From positions 1-64,000 of the forward strand of contig CAVXGT010000007.1 in assembly GCA_963761475.1 (NCBI GenBank): 64,000 nucleotides of DNA, in the 5' to 3' direction. The stretch is from Ga0077555 sp963761475 (GTDB taxonomy: Bacteria; Pseudomonadota; Alphaproteobacteria; Rhizobiales; Hyphomicrobiaceae). This document shows, piece after piece, positions 1 to 8,490 of the stretch; positions within the stretch are counted from its first letter, which is position 1, and the number at the start of each line of letters is the position of its first letter. Made by a program: the position numbers and the translations under genes. The notes beneath the pieces are model-generated. The model searched no databases and had not been told where the DNA came from. It worked only from the letters and a program-made list of their open reading frames with translations.

Positions 1-202
1 CGGGTCATAGGCGGACCAAGCGCGCGCCTGCCGCACGCCGCGTCTGTTCGTCTGCAGGACCACCGCAAGCTGACCATGGCGGAATCCGCCGGTGCCGACA
101 GAAAGAACCCCAGCGGTTGGGCCGCCAGGGTTCGACGCTGAAATATGATTTGCGAGTATGGAGGGCGTCCGACCCTTCTATGACCGGGCGCACCGAAGAG
201 GC

Positions 203-475
203 TCACTCGCCGACCAGTCCGCGCGGGGCCTCGTCGTTAAGTTGGTCAAAGATGCCGTGCGGCGCGGTATCGTTCAAAGAGTCGAAGAGTGAGCGGGGTG
301 CGGTCTCGTTTATCTGGTCGAACAGTCCGCGCGGAGCCGTCTCCTGGATCTGGTCGAAGACGGAGCGCGGTGCGCTCTCGTTGACCGTGGTCCACACGCC
401 CGACAAGTCACGGGCAGAAGCGGGGCTGGCGAAGAGGCCGACGGCGAGGAGCGAGCCGGCGATCAGGGTCTTCAT
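203..475 (-). CDS. small exported protein made of five 12-residue repeats
   Basis: The 90-residue product starts with a clear Sec signal peptide (MKT, a hydrophobic stretch, then ASPASA before ARD). The mature part is almost entirely a tandem 12-residue repeat, about five copies, with consensus (N/Q)(E/D)xAPR(S/G)(V/L/I)FDQ(I/L). The repeat is visible in the DNA too, as recurring GTCGAA and GCG(C/G)GG blocks. A shorter relative with the same signal-peptide style and one to two repeats lies at 20126-20350. A third tiny exported protein at 1345-1473 shares the signal-peptide style only. I do not recognise a family function. The mature peptide has no cysteine and no catalytic motif, so a structural or interaction role in the periplasm is inference only. 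Confidence 0.75.
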   Translation of the reverse strand: MKTLIAGSLLAVGLFASPASARDLSGVWTTVNESAPRSVFDQIQETAPRGLFDQINETAPRSLFDSLNDTAPHGIFDQLNDEAPRGLVGE

Positions 476-738
476 GGCAGGTCTCCTGTTTCAGGTGTTG
501 AGGTCCAACTTGTTTTGTCTGGCGGGGTGTCTGGGGCTTTCCCATCCGCCGACGACCTCACGTTCGCTGAAACCGCAGGCCGTCGCTGTTCCCTACGGCA
601 CATCGCTGAAATTATTTATTATGTCGTGACGAAATGCTGGTTTTCGCTTGCACTGGGCCGCTCCCGCCGCTTGGCCTCGGCCCCGTGGACGGCACGCAGC
701 CATACCGGCAGCGAGCGCAGCAGTGCCACCGCTTGGGC

Positions 739-1173
739 CTACTTGTCCTTCAGCCTGGCCAGCGCTTCCCGGATGGCGGCCTGGCTCACGCCAAACTGGC
801 GCGCGATCGCCGTCGGTTTGACACCTGCTCCGAGAGCCGCGCGGATCGCGTTGAGCTTTGCGGGCGTGATGGGTATAGGCCCCAGGTTCGGCATGCGAGC
901 GCCTAGTCGCGATTTGTCAGATTTTGTCGATCGTCCCGCGCTGTCGCGCGGGCTCGACGAGGGCGGCGTTGCCATCCGCGGCTGTCGCCGCTCCACCTCG
1001 CCGGCGACAGCATCCGCAAGCTGTCTGAAGTCAGCGTCCGGCAACTGACGGAGCGCCAACCCGAGATCCTCTGGCAAGATGTACCCAACCTTCGGGAGCG
1101 CACCGGAACGCATCTTTGGCCGCGCCGCTTGCGATGCAGCAGCGTCGAAAAGATCGGGTTTGTGATTGGCCAT
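739..1173 (-). CDS. small DNA-binding protein with C-terminal helix-turn-helix
   Basis: The last 45 residues (ITPAKLNAIRAALGAGVKPT onward, then AIARQFGVSQAAIREAL) form a helix-turn-helix of the resolvase or sigma-like type. The N-terminal two thirds is polar and probably disordered. Upstream ATGs at 1191 and 1260 are possible. I chose the ATG at 1173 because the product then opens with MANHKPDLFDAAASQ, which looks like coding sequence, whereas the upstream extension is arginine-rich and unconvincing. No start has a strong ribosome site. It lies close to the palindrome array at 1844-2187 and could be its binding protein, but only proximity suggests that. Confidence 0.6.
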   Translation of the reverse strand: MANHKPDLFDAAASQAARPKMRSGALPKVGYILPEDLGLALRQLPDADFRQLADAVAGEVERRQPRMATPPSSSPRDSAGRSTKSDKSRLGARMPNLGPIPITPAKLNAIRAALGAGVKPTAIARQFGVSQAAIREALARLKDK

Positions 1174-1344
1174 GCGGCGAGACCGTGCCATCGGCCAGAC
1201 TGTGGAGCGGATTGCGGCGCGGTGCAAAGCCATCGCAAAGCCATGGAGCGGCATATCCACAGTCCCAACGGAAGCCGCCGCCGAGGGAGGAGATCGGCGG
1301 CGGTCGTCAATATACGGCTGGCAATATGTAGGCCGTCAGAAGTC

Positions 1345-1473
1345 TCAGTGGCCGTAATAGGGCGCACACCACTCGGCGGTCGTGTTGTCCGACTGAACCG
1401 TAGCCTGGACCGACGCGGAAGCTGCACCGGCAAAGAGGCCGAGGGCGATGATCGATGCGAGGATCGTCTTCAT
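1345..1473 (-). CDS. tiny exported protein
   Basis: The product is 42 residues, with start ATG at 1471-1473. Residues 1-20 (MKTILASIIALGLFAGAASA) are a textbook signal peptide, very close to those of the repeat proteins at 203-475 and 20126-20350. The mature peptide is only about 22 residues, with one cysteine and a C-terminal WCAPYYGH. It lacks the APR-FDQ repeat. The shared leader suggests a family of short exported peptides with different mature parts. Function unknown. Confidence 0.55.
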   Translation of the reverse strand: MKTILASIIALGLFAGAASASVQATVQSDNTTAEWCAPYYGH

Positions 1474-1843
1474 GGGGTGTCTCCGTTGTCCATCTGGTGT
1501 TGGTTTCGGCGGGGTTCGTCCCGTCTGATGAATGTAACTTAACAATGTTCATTTATGATGTAAATAGAGATCGATGCGTTTCGTATTCACAAGCGCGTGA
1601 GTGACGTCCGGCGATGTTGGGGAGACCGCTAGGAGGCCGCCGGACCCGTTTCTCGCTCATCCAATTTCGGGGTACAACAGCGTGATCGAACAGGAGCGGC
1701 ATGTCTAGCATCGCGCTGTGACGTCATGCTTCCCCATAATCTTAACGTGCCGTCGCTGCGGGACGCTACTAAATTCTCCAAGGGCCGGCGAGGCTCGTGA
1801 CAAGGCCAGGACATCTGCACCGAGATAGCCCCGGATGGTGAGC

Positions 1844-2187
1844 GGCAAGCCTTGCCACATCTGGCCAGTCTACTGTGGCGCCCGCGATTCTAGGGTAAAT
1901 GGTGGCAAGCCTCGCCAATGCGCGTGGCACGGCCGCGTCGGCAAGGCTTGCCGAGGAAGTCGAAGCCGATGAAGCGTCCGGGTTAACATGGATGTTGAGC
2001 TTGGAGGCACGCCTGACAGGCGCTGGTTGCGTTATGCAAGCCTTGGCGGCGCATTGCGGGGCGCGGCAAGGCTTGCCGCCCCCGCGGCCGTGACCGCACA
2101 TGACTTGCTGACAAGCCTTGCCGACCCGGCGAATGCCCTGGAAGACCCCTTGAAGAGGACTTGCCATACGCGGTGACGAGCCTTGTC
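1844..2187. repeat. array of 13-bp palindromes, consensus GGCAAGSCTTGCC
   Basis: Perfect or near-perfect copies start at 1844 (GGCAAGCCTTGCC), 1904 (one mismatch), 1940 and 2065 (GGCAAGGCTTGCC), 2035 (TGCAAGCCTTGGC), 2110 (GACAAGCCTTGCC) and 2175 (GACGAGCCTTGTC, inside the longer palindrome GTGACGAGCCTTGTCAC). A degenerate copy may sit near 1791. Seven sites occur in 344 bp with irregular spacing of 30-95 bp. The whole stretch 1474-2489 has no credible gene. The dense dyads fit a cooperative protein-binding region such as a partition site, replication iterons or a multi-site operator. Confidence 0.7.
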
Positions 2188-2489
2188 ACGCCACAGCACG
2201 CAAAGGGGGAGGACAGCACCCTTGTGATCTCTTTGGCGCTGCAACGTTGCGGCGGCGTTGGCGTCCCGACAGTCATTTGACAAAGAGAAGGGCACGCCAA
2301 CGAAGTCAGCGCGCCCTATCGTCGACGAGCAAGAGGGAGAGGGGACCCCATCCCATCGATGCGAGCATTAATGCACCTTCTCCGGCCTTGGGCAAGCACC
2401 TCGCCTCCACCCGCACAGCGCGCGTTCCATTTTTTTCTACTCCTTTAGGTAGATTTATCGAGAACTGGGAGACCTTGCTTTTATAGCCC

Positions 2490-2505
2490 GATTATGTATA
2501 TAATC
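2490..2505. other. dif-like recombination site candidate upstream of the recombinase gene
   Basis: GATTATGTATATAATC is a dyad of two 6-bp arms around GTAT. It matches the layout of Xer sites, where two inverted half-sites flank a TGTATA-like centre. It lies 42 bp before the recombinase start, the usual place for a plasmid or element resolution site. The A+T-rich sequence could alternatively be part of the gene's promoter. Confidence 0.45.
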
Positions 2506-2546
2506 AGACACTTTTGCAGGCCATTTTCTACACTCGGAGATTGCTT

Positions 2547-3464
2547 ATGTCGGACAATGCAATCACACCCAACGGCGCTGCTCGGACCATCGTCGGCACC
2601 CGAGCCGAGACGGATCAGCAGCTCATCGCTTCCTGGCTCGATGGTCTGGGGAGCCAGATCACACGCGCCAAGTTCAAGACGACCGCCGATCGCTTCATCG
2701 AGATCCTGTCTGGCAAAGGCATCACGCTTCGCACTGCCACCGTTGAGGATGTGCGTGAGGCGATCGAGACCCTCAGTGAGGGCAAGGCTCCGAGTACCGC
2801 TCGGCAGTACGCGCAACGGATCAAGAGCCTTTTGGGCTACGGCCATCGGCTCGGCTACCTGGTCTTCAATGCCGGTGCCACAATCCGAACGAAGGCCCCA
2901 GGCACCGGCGACCTGGCCAAGCGCATAGCCAGTGAGACTGAGATCGCGCTTCTGATCCGGGCAGCGCCGACAAAGCGGGACCGCTTGCTGATCGAGGTTG
3001 GCTATGCCGGTGGCCTACGGGTGTCTGAACTCGTCGCCTTGACTTGGTCAGACGTCATCGACCGCGGAGATGGCGTCGTCCAGCTCAGCGTCACCGGCAA
3101 GGGCGGCAAGGTGCGCCAGGTGGTCCTGCCGGTGATCGTGGGGCGGGCACTGCTGGCCAGTCGAGACGATGCGCCGACTTCAGCGCCGTTGTTCCCATCT
3201 CGAAAGGGCGGAGCACCGCTGCTGGCCAGGGCCGTCAATCGGATGCTGAAGAAGGTAGCGGACGCCGCAGGCGTCAATCCGGCCATCTCGGCCCATTGGC
3301 TCCGGCATGCCCATGCCAGCCACGCGCTCGATCGTGGCGCCACGCTGGCTGAGGTGAAAGATACGCTCGGTCATGCCAATGTCGCCACGACGTCCGGCTA
3401 CCTGCATGCCCGACCGGGTAGCAGTTCAGGTCGGGTACTGGACGAAGGGGTGTTTCTCCGGTGA
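2547..3464 (+). CDS. XerC/D-like tyrosine recombinase
   Basis: The product is 305 residues, the usual Xer size. An N-terminal SAM-like core-binding domain covers roughly residues 25-115 and the catalytic domain about 125-300. The full active-site set is visible: Arg in GGLRVSEL (about 157), Lys in TGKGGKVR (about 183), His and Arg in HWLRH (about 250), His in LGHANVATT (about 273) and Tyr in SGYLH (about 284). I start at ATG 2547 because CGGAGA lies 7 bases upstream. Family members resolve dimers of plasmids or integrated elements. The adjacent dif-like dyad and palindrome array suggest a maintenance module. It lacks the arm-binding DUF4102 domain of the integrase at 27591-28817, so the two recombinases probably have different jobs. 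Confidence 0.9.
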   Translation: MSDNAITPNGAARTIVGTRAETDQQLIASWLDGLGSQITRAKFKTTADRFIEILSGKGITLRTATVEDVREAIETLSEGKAPSTARQYAQRIKSLLGYGHRLGYLVFNAGATIRTKAPGTGDLAKRIASETEIALLIRAAPTKRDRLLIEVGYAGGLRVSELVALTWSDVIDRGDGVVQLSVTGKGGKVRQVVLPVIVGRALLASRDDAPTSAPLFPSRKGGAPLLARAVNRMLKKVADAAGVNPAISAHWLRHAHASHALDRGATLAEVKDTLGHANVATTSGYLHARPGSSSGRVLDEGVFLR

Positions 3465-3904
3465 CACCCAAGACACGTGAGCGCCGTGGATTCCAACTGG
3501 CTGTTCGGACACGCGTATCGCGGGGCGGGCTTCCCTACCTCGACAAGGGACGACCGCGATTATTCACAATCACCGCGAAGGCCCACAGCAGAAGCACAAT
3601 GCCATACATATTACTTGTATGTTTGACCATGTGATTGCCTCTTGGTAGTTCATGCAACAATATCGGACCAATTCGCCTCAAGTCCCATGCAACATTAATC
3701 GCATTGATTCCGTTAATGTCTCATTAACCCCGACTATTGCCGCAAGGTTCAGTTCACATCCAGGGCAGTTGTGCCAACTCGCTGCGGCTTGCAGCTAACT
3801 CCATGCCACGCCAAGCCGCGGTTCGGATCAGATTGTGGAGGCTCCGCCTCAATGACGGTAGAACCGACGACAGCAGATCATATGGCTGAAATAGAGATGG
3901 CATT
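3465..3904. other. non-coding gap, no gene seen
   Basis: About 440 bases between the recombinase and a small gene. I see no credible reading frame. The only structure noted is a short A+T-rich inverted repeat CATACA/TGTATG near 3602-3622. Confidence 0.5.
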
Positions 3905-4129
3905 ATGAATGAGAAGATCACGGCTGCGGCCAAAGCGACAAGCCTCGCCAGAGACAGGATCGCTCACGCGGAGGCTGTCATGGCCGAGGCACTGCATGTG
4001 AATGCCAACGGCGCGCTGCTGGATCCTGGGAGTACGCTCATGGCGCTCGAAACAGCGCAAACTCGAATCGCCGAGGCGATGAAGATCATCTCCGAAACCG
4101 AGTGGCCACGGGATGCCGAATATGAGTAA
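3905..4129 (+). CDS. small helical hypothetical protein
   Basis: A 74-residue, alanine-rich, mostly acidic product with heptad-like spacing, probably two helices. It contains no cysteine and no membrane segment. I do not recognise it. A copy resembling the 13-bp palindrome (GACAAGCCTCGCC) falls inside the gene near 3938. The amino-acid composition and the absence of a convincing alternative frame support coding. Confidence 0.5.
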   Translation: MNEKITAAAKATSLARDRIAHAEAVMAEALHVNANGALLDPGSTLMALETAQTRIAEAMKIISETEWPRDAEYE

Positions 4130-4306
4130 CAGGCTTCAGAATTGACGGCCGCCGCCGCAGAGCACAGGGACAGAATGTGGGGCAGCGACCGTCTGCCGGA
4201 GGGATGGATGGTGGGTTTCGGCAAACGCCATCCTCGCATCGAAACATTGATGGCACGTTGACGATTACCCCAGACTTCGACTCTCCCGATAATTTGGGAA
4301 TGTGAT

Positions 4307-4519
4307 GTGCCGACCACCTACGCGGGACCACCCGCCACGCTTGCCGATCACGAGGCCACCGACTTTCATCTCACCCCAACCTGCAGAAAGTGTTGGCATG
4401 TCGGCAAAGCCATGTCACCGCGTGGGATCGCTGGGCGCTTCGACATGCCAATGACGACGCCCCACCGTGACGTCGAGCGGTGTCTGGTCTGCATTAAATG
4501 TGGAGAGCGCGACGGCTAA
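4307..4519 (+). CDS. small zinc-ribbon-like hypothetical protein
   Basis: The 70-residue product has two cysteine pairs, TCRKCWHVG at about residue 25 and RCLVCIKCG near the C terminus. The spacing suits a zinc ribbon. The start is GTG at 4307, preceded by GGGAA. Such small ribbons are common on mobile elements, either as regulators or of unknown role. No operon partner is evident, since the next feature is an IS remnant on the other strand. Confidence 0.55.
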   Translation: MPTTYAGPPATLADHEATDFHLTPTCRKCWHVGKAMSPRGIAGRFDMPMTTPHRDVERCLVCIKCGERDG

Positions 4520-4630
4520 CTGCATATCGAGAACCCTGCCGCCCATGGCGCGAAATAACAGACAGGGGCTGCAATGCTCGCCAGCAAGAGCACCGCTCTG
4601 CTCGACCAGGCAGTCTGAAACAGGCCTTAC

Positions 4631-5055
4631 CTAGGCCGTGTGGACGGATTTGACCAAGGTGAAACCGCAGGCCAAGGCCACGAATGACACGTAATTCCTG
4701 GCGGTCTTCTCGCAACGCATCGCCACCTATCGCGCGACAATCAAGGTGCGCGTTCGCGTACCTTGATTGTCGCGCCGCAGCCACCCGCTTGAAGCGCTTG
4801 AGCTTGCCCATGGCCTGCTCGATGCGCGCGCGGCCTTTGCAGAGCGCCCTGGAACAGTACTTCGGACGATCCTTCGCGTTCCCGCGGTATGGGTTGGCCG
4901 GCGCAATGCCGCGTTTCCTCGCCGCCTCGCGGTTGGCTTTGGCGTCATAGCCCTTGTCGGCAACGACTGCGCGCGGCGTGATCTCCGGGCCGATGTCGAG
5001 CAGGGTCTCGAACTGGCGGCTGTCGCTCGCCTCGCCGCCGGTCCGAGAAAAAGGC
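4631..5055 (-). pseudogene. IS5-family (IS427-like) transposase remnant
   Basis: The C-terminal part of a DDE transposase is recognisable: TGGEASDSRQFETLLDIGP, then ADKGYDAKANREAARKRG, then GRARIEQAMGKLKRFKRVA. The 5' part is missing beyond about 5055. After KRFKRVA the frame is broken by a 52-bp palindromic insertion (4728-4779). Beyond it the expected MRCEKTARNYVSFVALA reading resumes in another frame and ends at the stop at 4631-4633. The IS end with CTGAAACAGGCC lies near 4616-4627. The 185 bases to its right (5056-5240) contain nothing I can assign. Confidence 0.85.
4728..4779. mobile_element. 52-bp palindromic miniature insertion with 6-bp target duplication
   Basis: Inverted arms GCGCGACAATCAAGGT (4732-4747) and its exact complement (4760-4775) flank a 12-bp centre. 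GCCACC occurs on both sides (4722-4727 and 4780-4785) but would occur once in an intact IS5 transposase gene, so it is a target-site duplication. Removing 58 bp restores the IS5 reading frame. The arm plus its outer bases resembles the end of the IS21 element at about 10194-10213 with one mismatch, so it may be a minimal non-autonomous IS21 relative. Confidence 0.7.
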
Positions 5056-5447
5056 CCAAGTATCAGCATTCCGGCATTCTTCATTGGTCAGCTCCCCGTT
5101 CACAGGCAATGAGTGGCCATTGTCATCGTAGACCATCATCAGAATTTCAACGCCAGCCTATCGGTCAGTCGACCACGGCGGGCCGCGATCTGTGTATGGA
5201 TATGCTGGTTGGTGCCCGCATCAGGTCAAGCGCGCGCAGTGTGTCACGACGGGCGCGTCCCGGGACGTGGTGTAGGAGGCGGGGCGGCGGCGTTGCGGCC
5301 AGGGAGCCCGTAGGGCGAGCGCAGGGCAACGCCGCATAAATCCCTTTTCCCCAGGACGTCCACAGCGGCGACGTCGAGGGGATCGGTCATGGGCCAACTC
5401 GCTGTTGGTTCGGGTTTGCACACTCGAACGGACAGGATCCGAATCCC

Positions 5448-6193
5448 ATGACCATCGATAGAATGGCGCTGAAGGCGCTGCTTGAGAAGGGCTCCGACAG
5501 CGATCTCCTCAGGGAGATGATGGCCTATGTCGCCTCGCGCATGATGGACGCCGAGGTCGAGAGCCTGACCGGCGCCGGCCTCGGCGAGCGCTCTGCCGGT
5601 CGCACGAACCAGCGCAACGGATACCGAGGGCGCGACTGGCACACCGGCGTCGGCACGGTGCCAGTGGCGATCCCCAAGCTCAGGAAGGGCTCGTATTTCC
5701 CCTCGTTCCTGGAGCCTCGCCGCGCCGCCGACAAGGCGCTGGTCGCGGTCATCCAGGAGGCGTATGTGCACGGCGTCTCGACGCGCTCGGTCGACGATCT
5801 GGTCAAGGCCATGGGCATGACCGGCATTTCGAAAAGCCAAGTCTCGCGGCTTTGCGAGGATATCGACGGCCGGGTCAAGGAGTTCCTCAATCGTCCGATC
5901 GAGGGCCGTTGGCCGTACGTTTGGATCGACGCCACCTACGTCAAGAACCGCGAGGGCGGCAGGATCGTCTCGGTTGCCACGATAGTGGCGGTCGGCGTCA
6001 ACACGGATGGCCGCCGCGAGGTGCTCGGCATGGCCAACGGGCCGTCGGAGGCTGAACCGTTCTGGACCCAGTTCCTGCGCTCGCTCACGGCCCGTGGACT
6101 GCGTGGCGTCAAGCTCGTCATCTCGGATGCGCACGAAGGCATCAAGGCGGCAACGAAGAAGGTATTCCACGCCGGCTGGCAGCGCTGCCGTGT
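5448..6193 (+). pseudogene. IS256-family (mutator-type) transposase, N-terminal part
   Basis: Residues 1-248 match the transposase_mut layout: an N-terminal region with MMAYVASRMMDAEVESLTGA, a catalytic Asp in YVWIDATYVKNR and a second in LVISDAHEGIK. The frame is cut after AGWQRCR by an IS1182-type insertion. The rest of the gene continues at 10401. Joining 6193 to 10406 restores the expected RCRVHFMRNAMAHAG, so this gene was intact before the insertion. Confidence 0.9.
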
Positions 6194-6225
6194 GGGGTCG
6201 TTGAAGAACCTCGCAGCGATGACGG

Positions 6226-7544
6226 CTACGCTGCGATCGAGTGCAGACGCTGCATGCCGAGTATTTTCGAGCCCGAATGCGCCATGTTGGTCAGCACGGG
6301 GGCTCTGAATGCGATTCTGGCCAAGAAAAGCGCGTAAAGAGTTGCCGCCAGCCGCTTGAGGTTGACGGCTGCGGCGGTCAGGTAGGCCTGGATCTTCATG
6401 TTCGAGAGGCCGCGCCTGACGGCACGCGCCAAACCGTGCCAGGACTTAGCCTCGCCGTGGAAGCCCTCGGACCGCCAGCGGTGACGTTGATAGAGACGCC
6501 GATCCTCCGCGCTCCAGCGCTCGCGGCGACGGCGGGCGCGAAGCAGAGCCGGGTAGTCGTCCCCGACAACGACAGCCTTGTTCGCGCGCCCTTTCGAGAG
6601 GCAATCCGCCCTGAGTGGGCAGCGCGCACAGTCCTTGGCTCTGGAGTAGAAGAAGCGCCCGTACTTCAGCGGCCGTTTTGGGTGCAGGATGCGTCCCTTT
6701 GGGCATTTCAGGATGTCGTTCTTGGCGTCGTAGCGGAACCGACGCAATGGAACGCGCGAGCGGATCGGTTCGGCCTTGGCAGGGATAACCGCATCGATGT
6801 CGCGCTTTTCGAACGCAGCGTAGACCTTAGCGTAGGCGTAGCCGGCATCGGCAGTCACGGCTTTCGGGCGGGCTCCGGCGGTCCGAATGACCTCGTCGAC
6901 CTGCGGCTCGATGAGGTCGCCCTCGTTGGTCTGCCCGGTCGTGACCTCGACATCGAGGATGACCCCGACCTTGTCGTCGACTGCCGTGTGCTGCTTGTAG
7001 GCCGGCTCCAGCCGCCGATTGCGGGCGTTCGTCGCCATCGTCGCATCTGGATCGGTCACGCAGACCTTCTTGTACTTGCCGCTTTGCCGCCCCTTCTTCT
7101 CGTTCTCGGCATCGAAGGCTGCTGCATCCTCTTCCAGCACCTCGTCCATGTGCCGCTCAACGAGGCTGTCCCAACTCACGTTGGCGCGGATGAGCGACGC
7201 ATCGATGTGGACGACCTCTGCTGTGGCAATCTTCGCTTTGAAACAGGCCTCGACCGTCCGCTTGAAGATCCTGCGGAAGCGCTCTGCGCTCCACCGCTGG
7301 CGGATCCGTGTCAAGCTGGAGTGGTCGGGAAGTGCCTCATGCAGGCCGTAGCCGACGAACCATCGGATGGCGATATTGACGTGAGCCTCGCGCATCAGCT
7401 TGCGATCATGGATGATGCCGAGCAGCAGTCCGGCGAGCATCAGTCGCACCGCCACCTCCGGATCGATCCCTGGCCGGCCATCACCAAGGCAGTAGCAGTC
7501 GGCGACTTCCTGCCTCAGCCAGGTATAGCGCGGCGATCTGGATG
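6226..7544 (-). pseudogene. IS1182-family transposase, main part
   Basis: The DDE transposase body includes GRPGIDPEVAVRLMLAGLLL near the start, HIDASLIRANVSWDS, TADAGYAYAKVY and a C-terminal WRSEGFHGEAKSWHGLARA. Cysteines in CARCPLRADC match the family. The reading frame stays open up to 7608, but its first 21 residues are encoded by the end of the inserted IS21, so they are not part of the original protein. The true N terminus lies at 10214-10331. Confidence 0.88.
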
Positions 7545-7641
7545 CGAACGGCGCGTCAATCAGGATGAGACGAGGCGGCCGAGCAGGTCGATGATTTACG
7601 CTGGCCACTTTGCTGGCAAGCCGCTTGATTGACGCGCAGCG

Positions 7642-8490
7642 TCAATCTGCGTCGGAGGTCTCGGTTTTCTTGATCGTGGCGTGGGTCGCTGGTCGGCCGC
7701 GCCCGCGCTTGCGCTCAAGGGCTTCGCGTCGGCGGTAGCTCTCGACGTTCATTTCCAGGATCGTGGCGTGGTGCACGAGGCGGTCGATGGCCGCCAGCGT
7801 CATGGCCTGGTCGGGGAAGATCTTGCCCCATTCGCCGAACGGCTGGTTGGCGGTGATCAGCATCGACCGCCGCTCGTAGCGCGCGGCAATCAACTCGAAC
7901 AGCACGCTGGTCTCGGCCTGATCCTTGGTGACGTAGGCGAGATCGTCGAGGATCAGCAGGTCGAAGCGGTCGAGTTTGGCGATGGCGCTTTCAAGCGACA
8001 ACTCGCGCCGCGCAATTTGGAGCCGTTGCACGAGATCAGTCGTGCGGGCGAAGAACACCCGCCGGCCATTCTCGATCAAGGCGAGCCCGAGTGCCGACGA
8101 CAGATGGCTTTTTCCCCCGCCCGGCGGGCCGAACAGCAGGATGTTGGCGCCCTTGTCCAGCCACGCGTCGCCGGACGCCAGCGCCATGACCTGGGCCTTG
8201 GAGACCATCGGCACGCTGTCGAAGTCGAACGTGGCCAGCGTCTTGCCGGCAGGCAGGCGCGCTTCGGCGAGATGGCGCTCCATTCGGCGCCGACCCCGGT
8301 CGACCATCTCGTGCTCGGCCAGCGCTGCCAGGAAGCGGGCCGCCGGCCAGCCCTCCTTGTCGGATTGCTCGGCGAGCTGGGCCCACATCAGCTTGATGCC
8401 GGGAAGACGCAGCTCGTTCAGCAGCAGTTCGACGCGGGCGGCGTCGTGCTGCAAGCGCGCCTCCGGCACGATGGTGGTTTTGCTAGTCAT
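7642..8490 (-). CDS. istB: IstB-like ATP-binding transposition helper
   Basis: The 282-residue product has a DnaA/AAA-type ATPase core: Walker A GPPGGGKSHLSSALG at about residue 120 and Walker B DLLILDDLAY. The region MLITANQPFGEWGKIFPDQ is typical of IstB. The start is ATG at 8488-8490, overlapping the istA stop as ATGA, so the two are translationally coupled. The open frame reaches far upstream but that extension lies inside istA. IstB helps the IstA transposase choose targets. It looks intact. Confidence 0.93.
   Translation of the reverse strand: MTSKTTIVPEARLQHDAARVELLLNELRLPGIKLMWAQLAEQSDKEGWPAARFLAALAEHEMVDRGRRRMERHLAEARLPAGKTLATFDFDSVPMVSKAQVMALASGDAWLDKGANILLFGPPGGGKSHLSSALGLALIENGRRVFFARTTDLVQRLQIARRELSLESAIAKLDRFDLLILDDLAYVTKDQAETSVLFELIAARYERRSMLITANQPFGEWGKIFPDQAMTLAAIDRLVHHATILEMNVESYRRREALERKRGRGRPATHATIKKTETSDAD

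Noticed and set aside
515..1048. 177-codon plus-strand frame
   Set aside because: Lies opposite the HTH gene and shows only biased composition. No start signal or motif.
1844..2187. CRISPR-like array
   Set aside because: Units are 13-bp palindromes with irregular spacing and no uniform spacers. No cas genes in the window.
4945..5139. 64-codon minus-strand frame starting MMVYDDNGHS
   Set aside because: Its C-terminal half is the IS5 transposase read out of frame. The first 30 residues alone do not support a gene.
6241..7632. 463-codon plus-strand frame opposite the IS1182 transposase
   Set aside because: It is the mirror of a recognised transposase gene in high-G+C DNA. The translation has no family motif.
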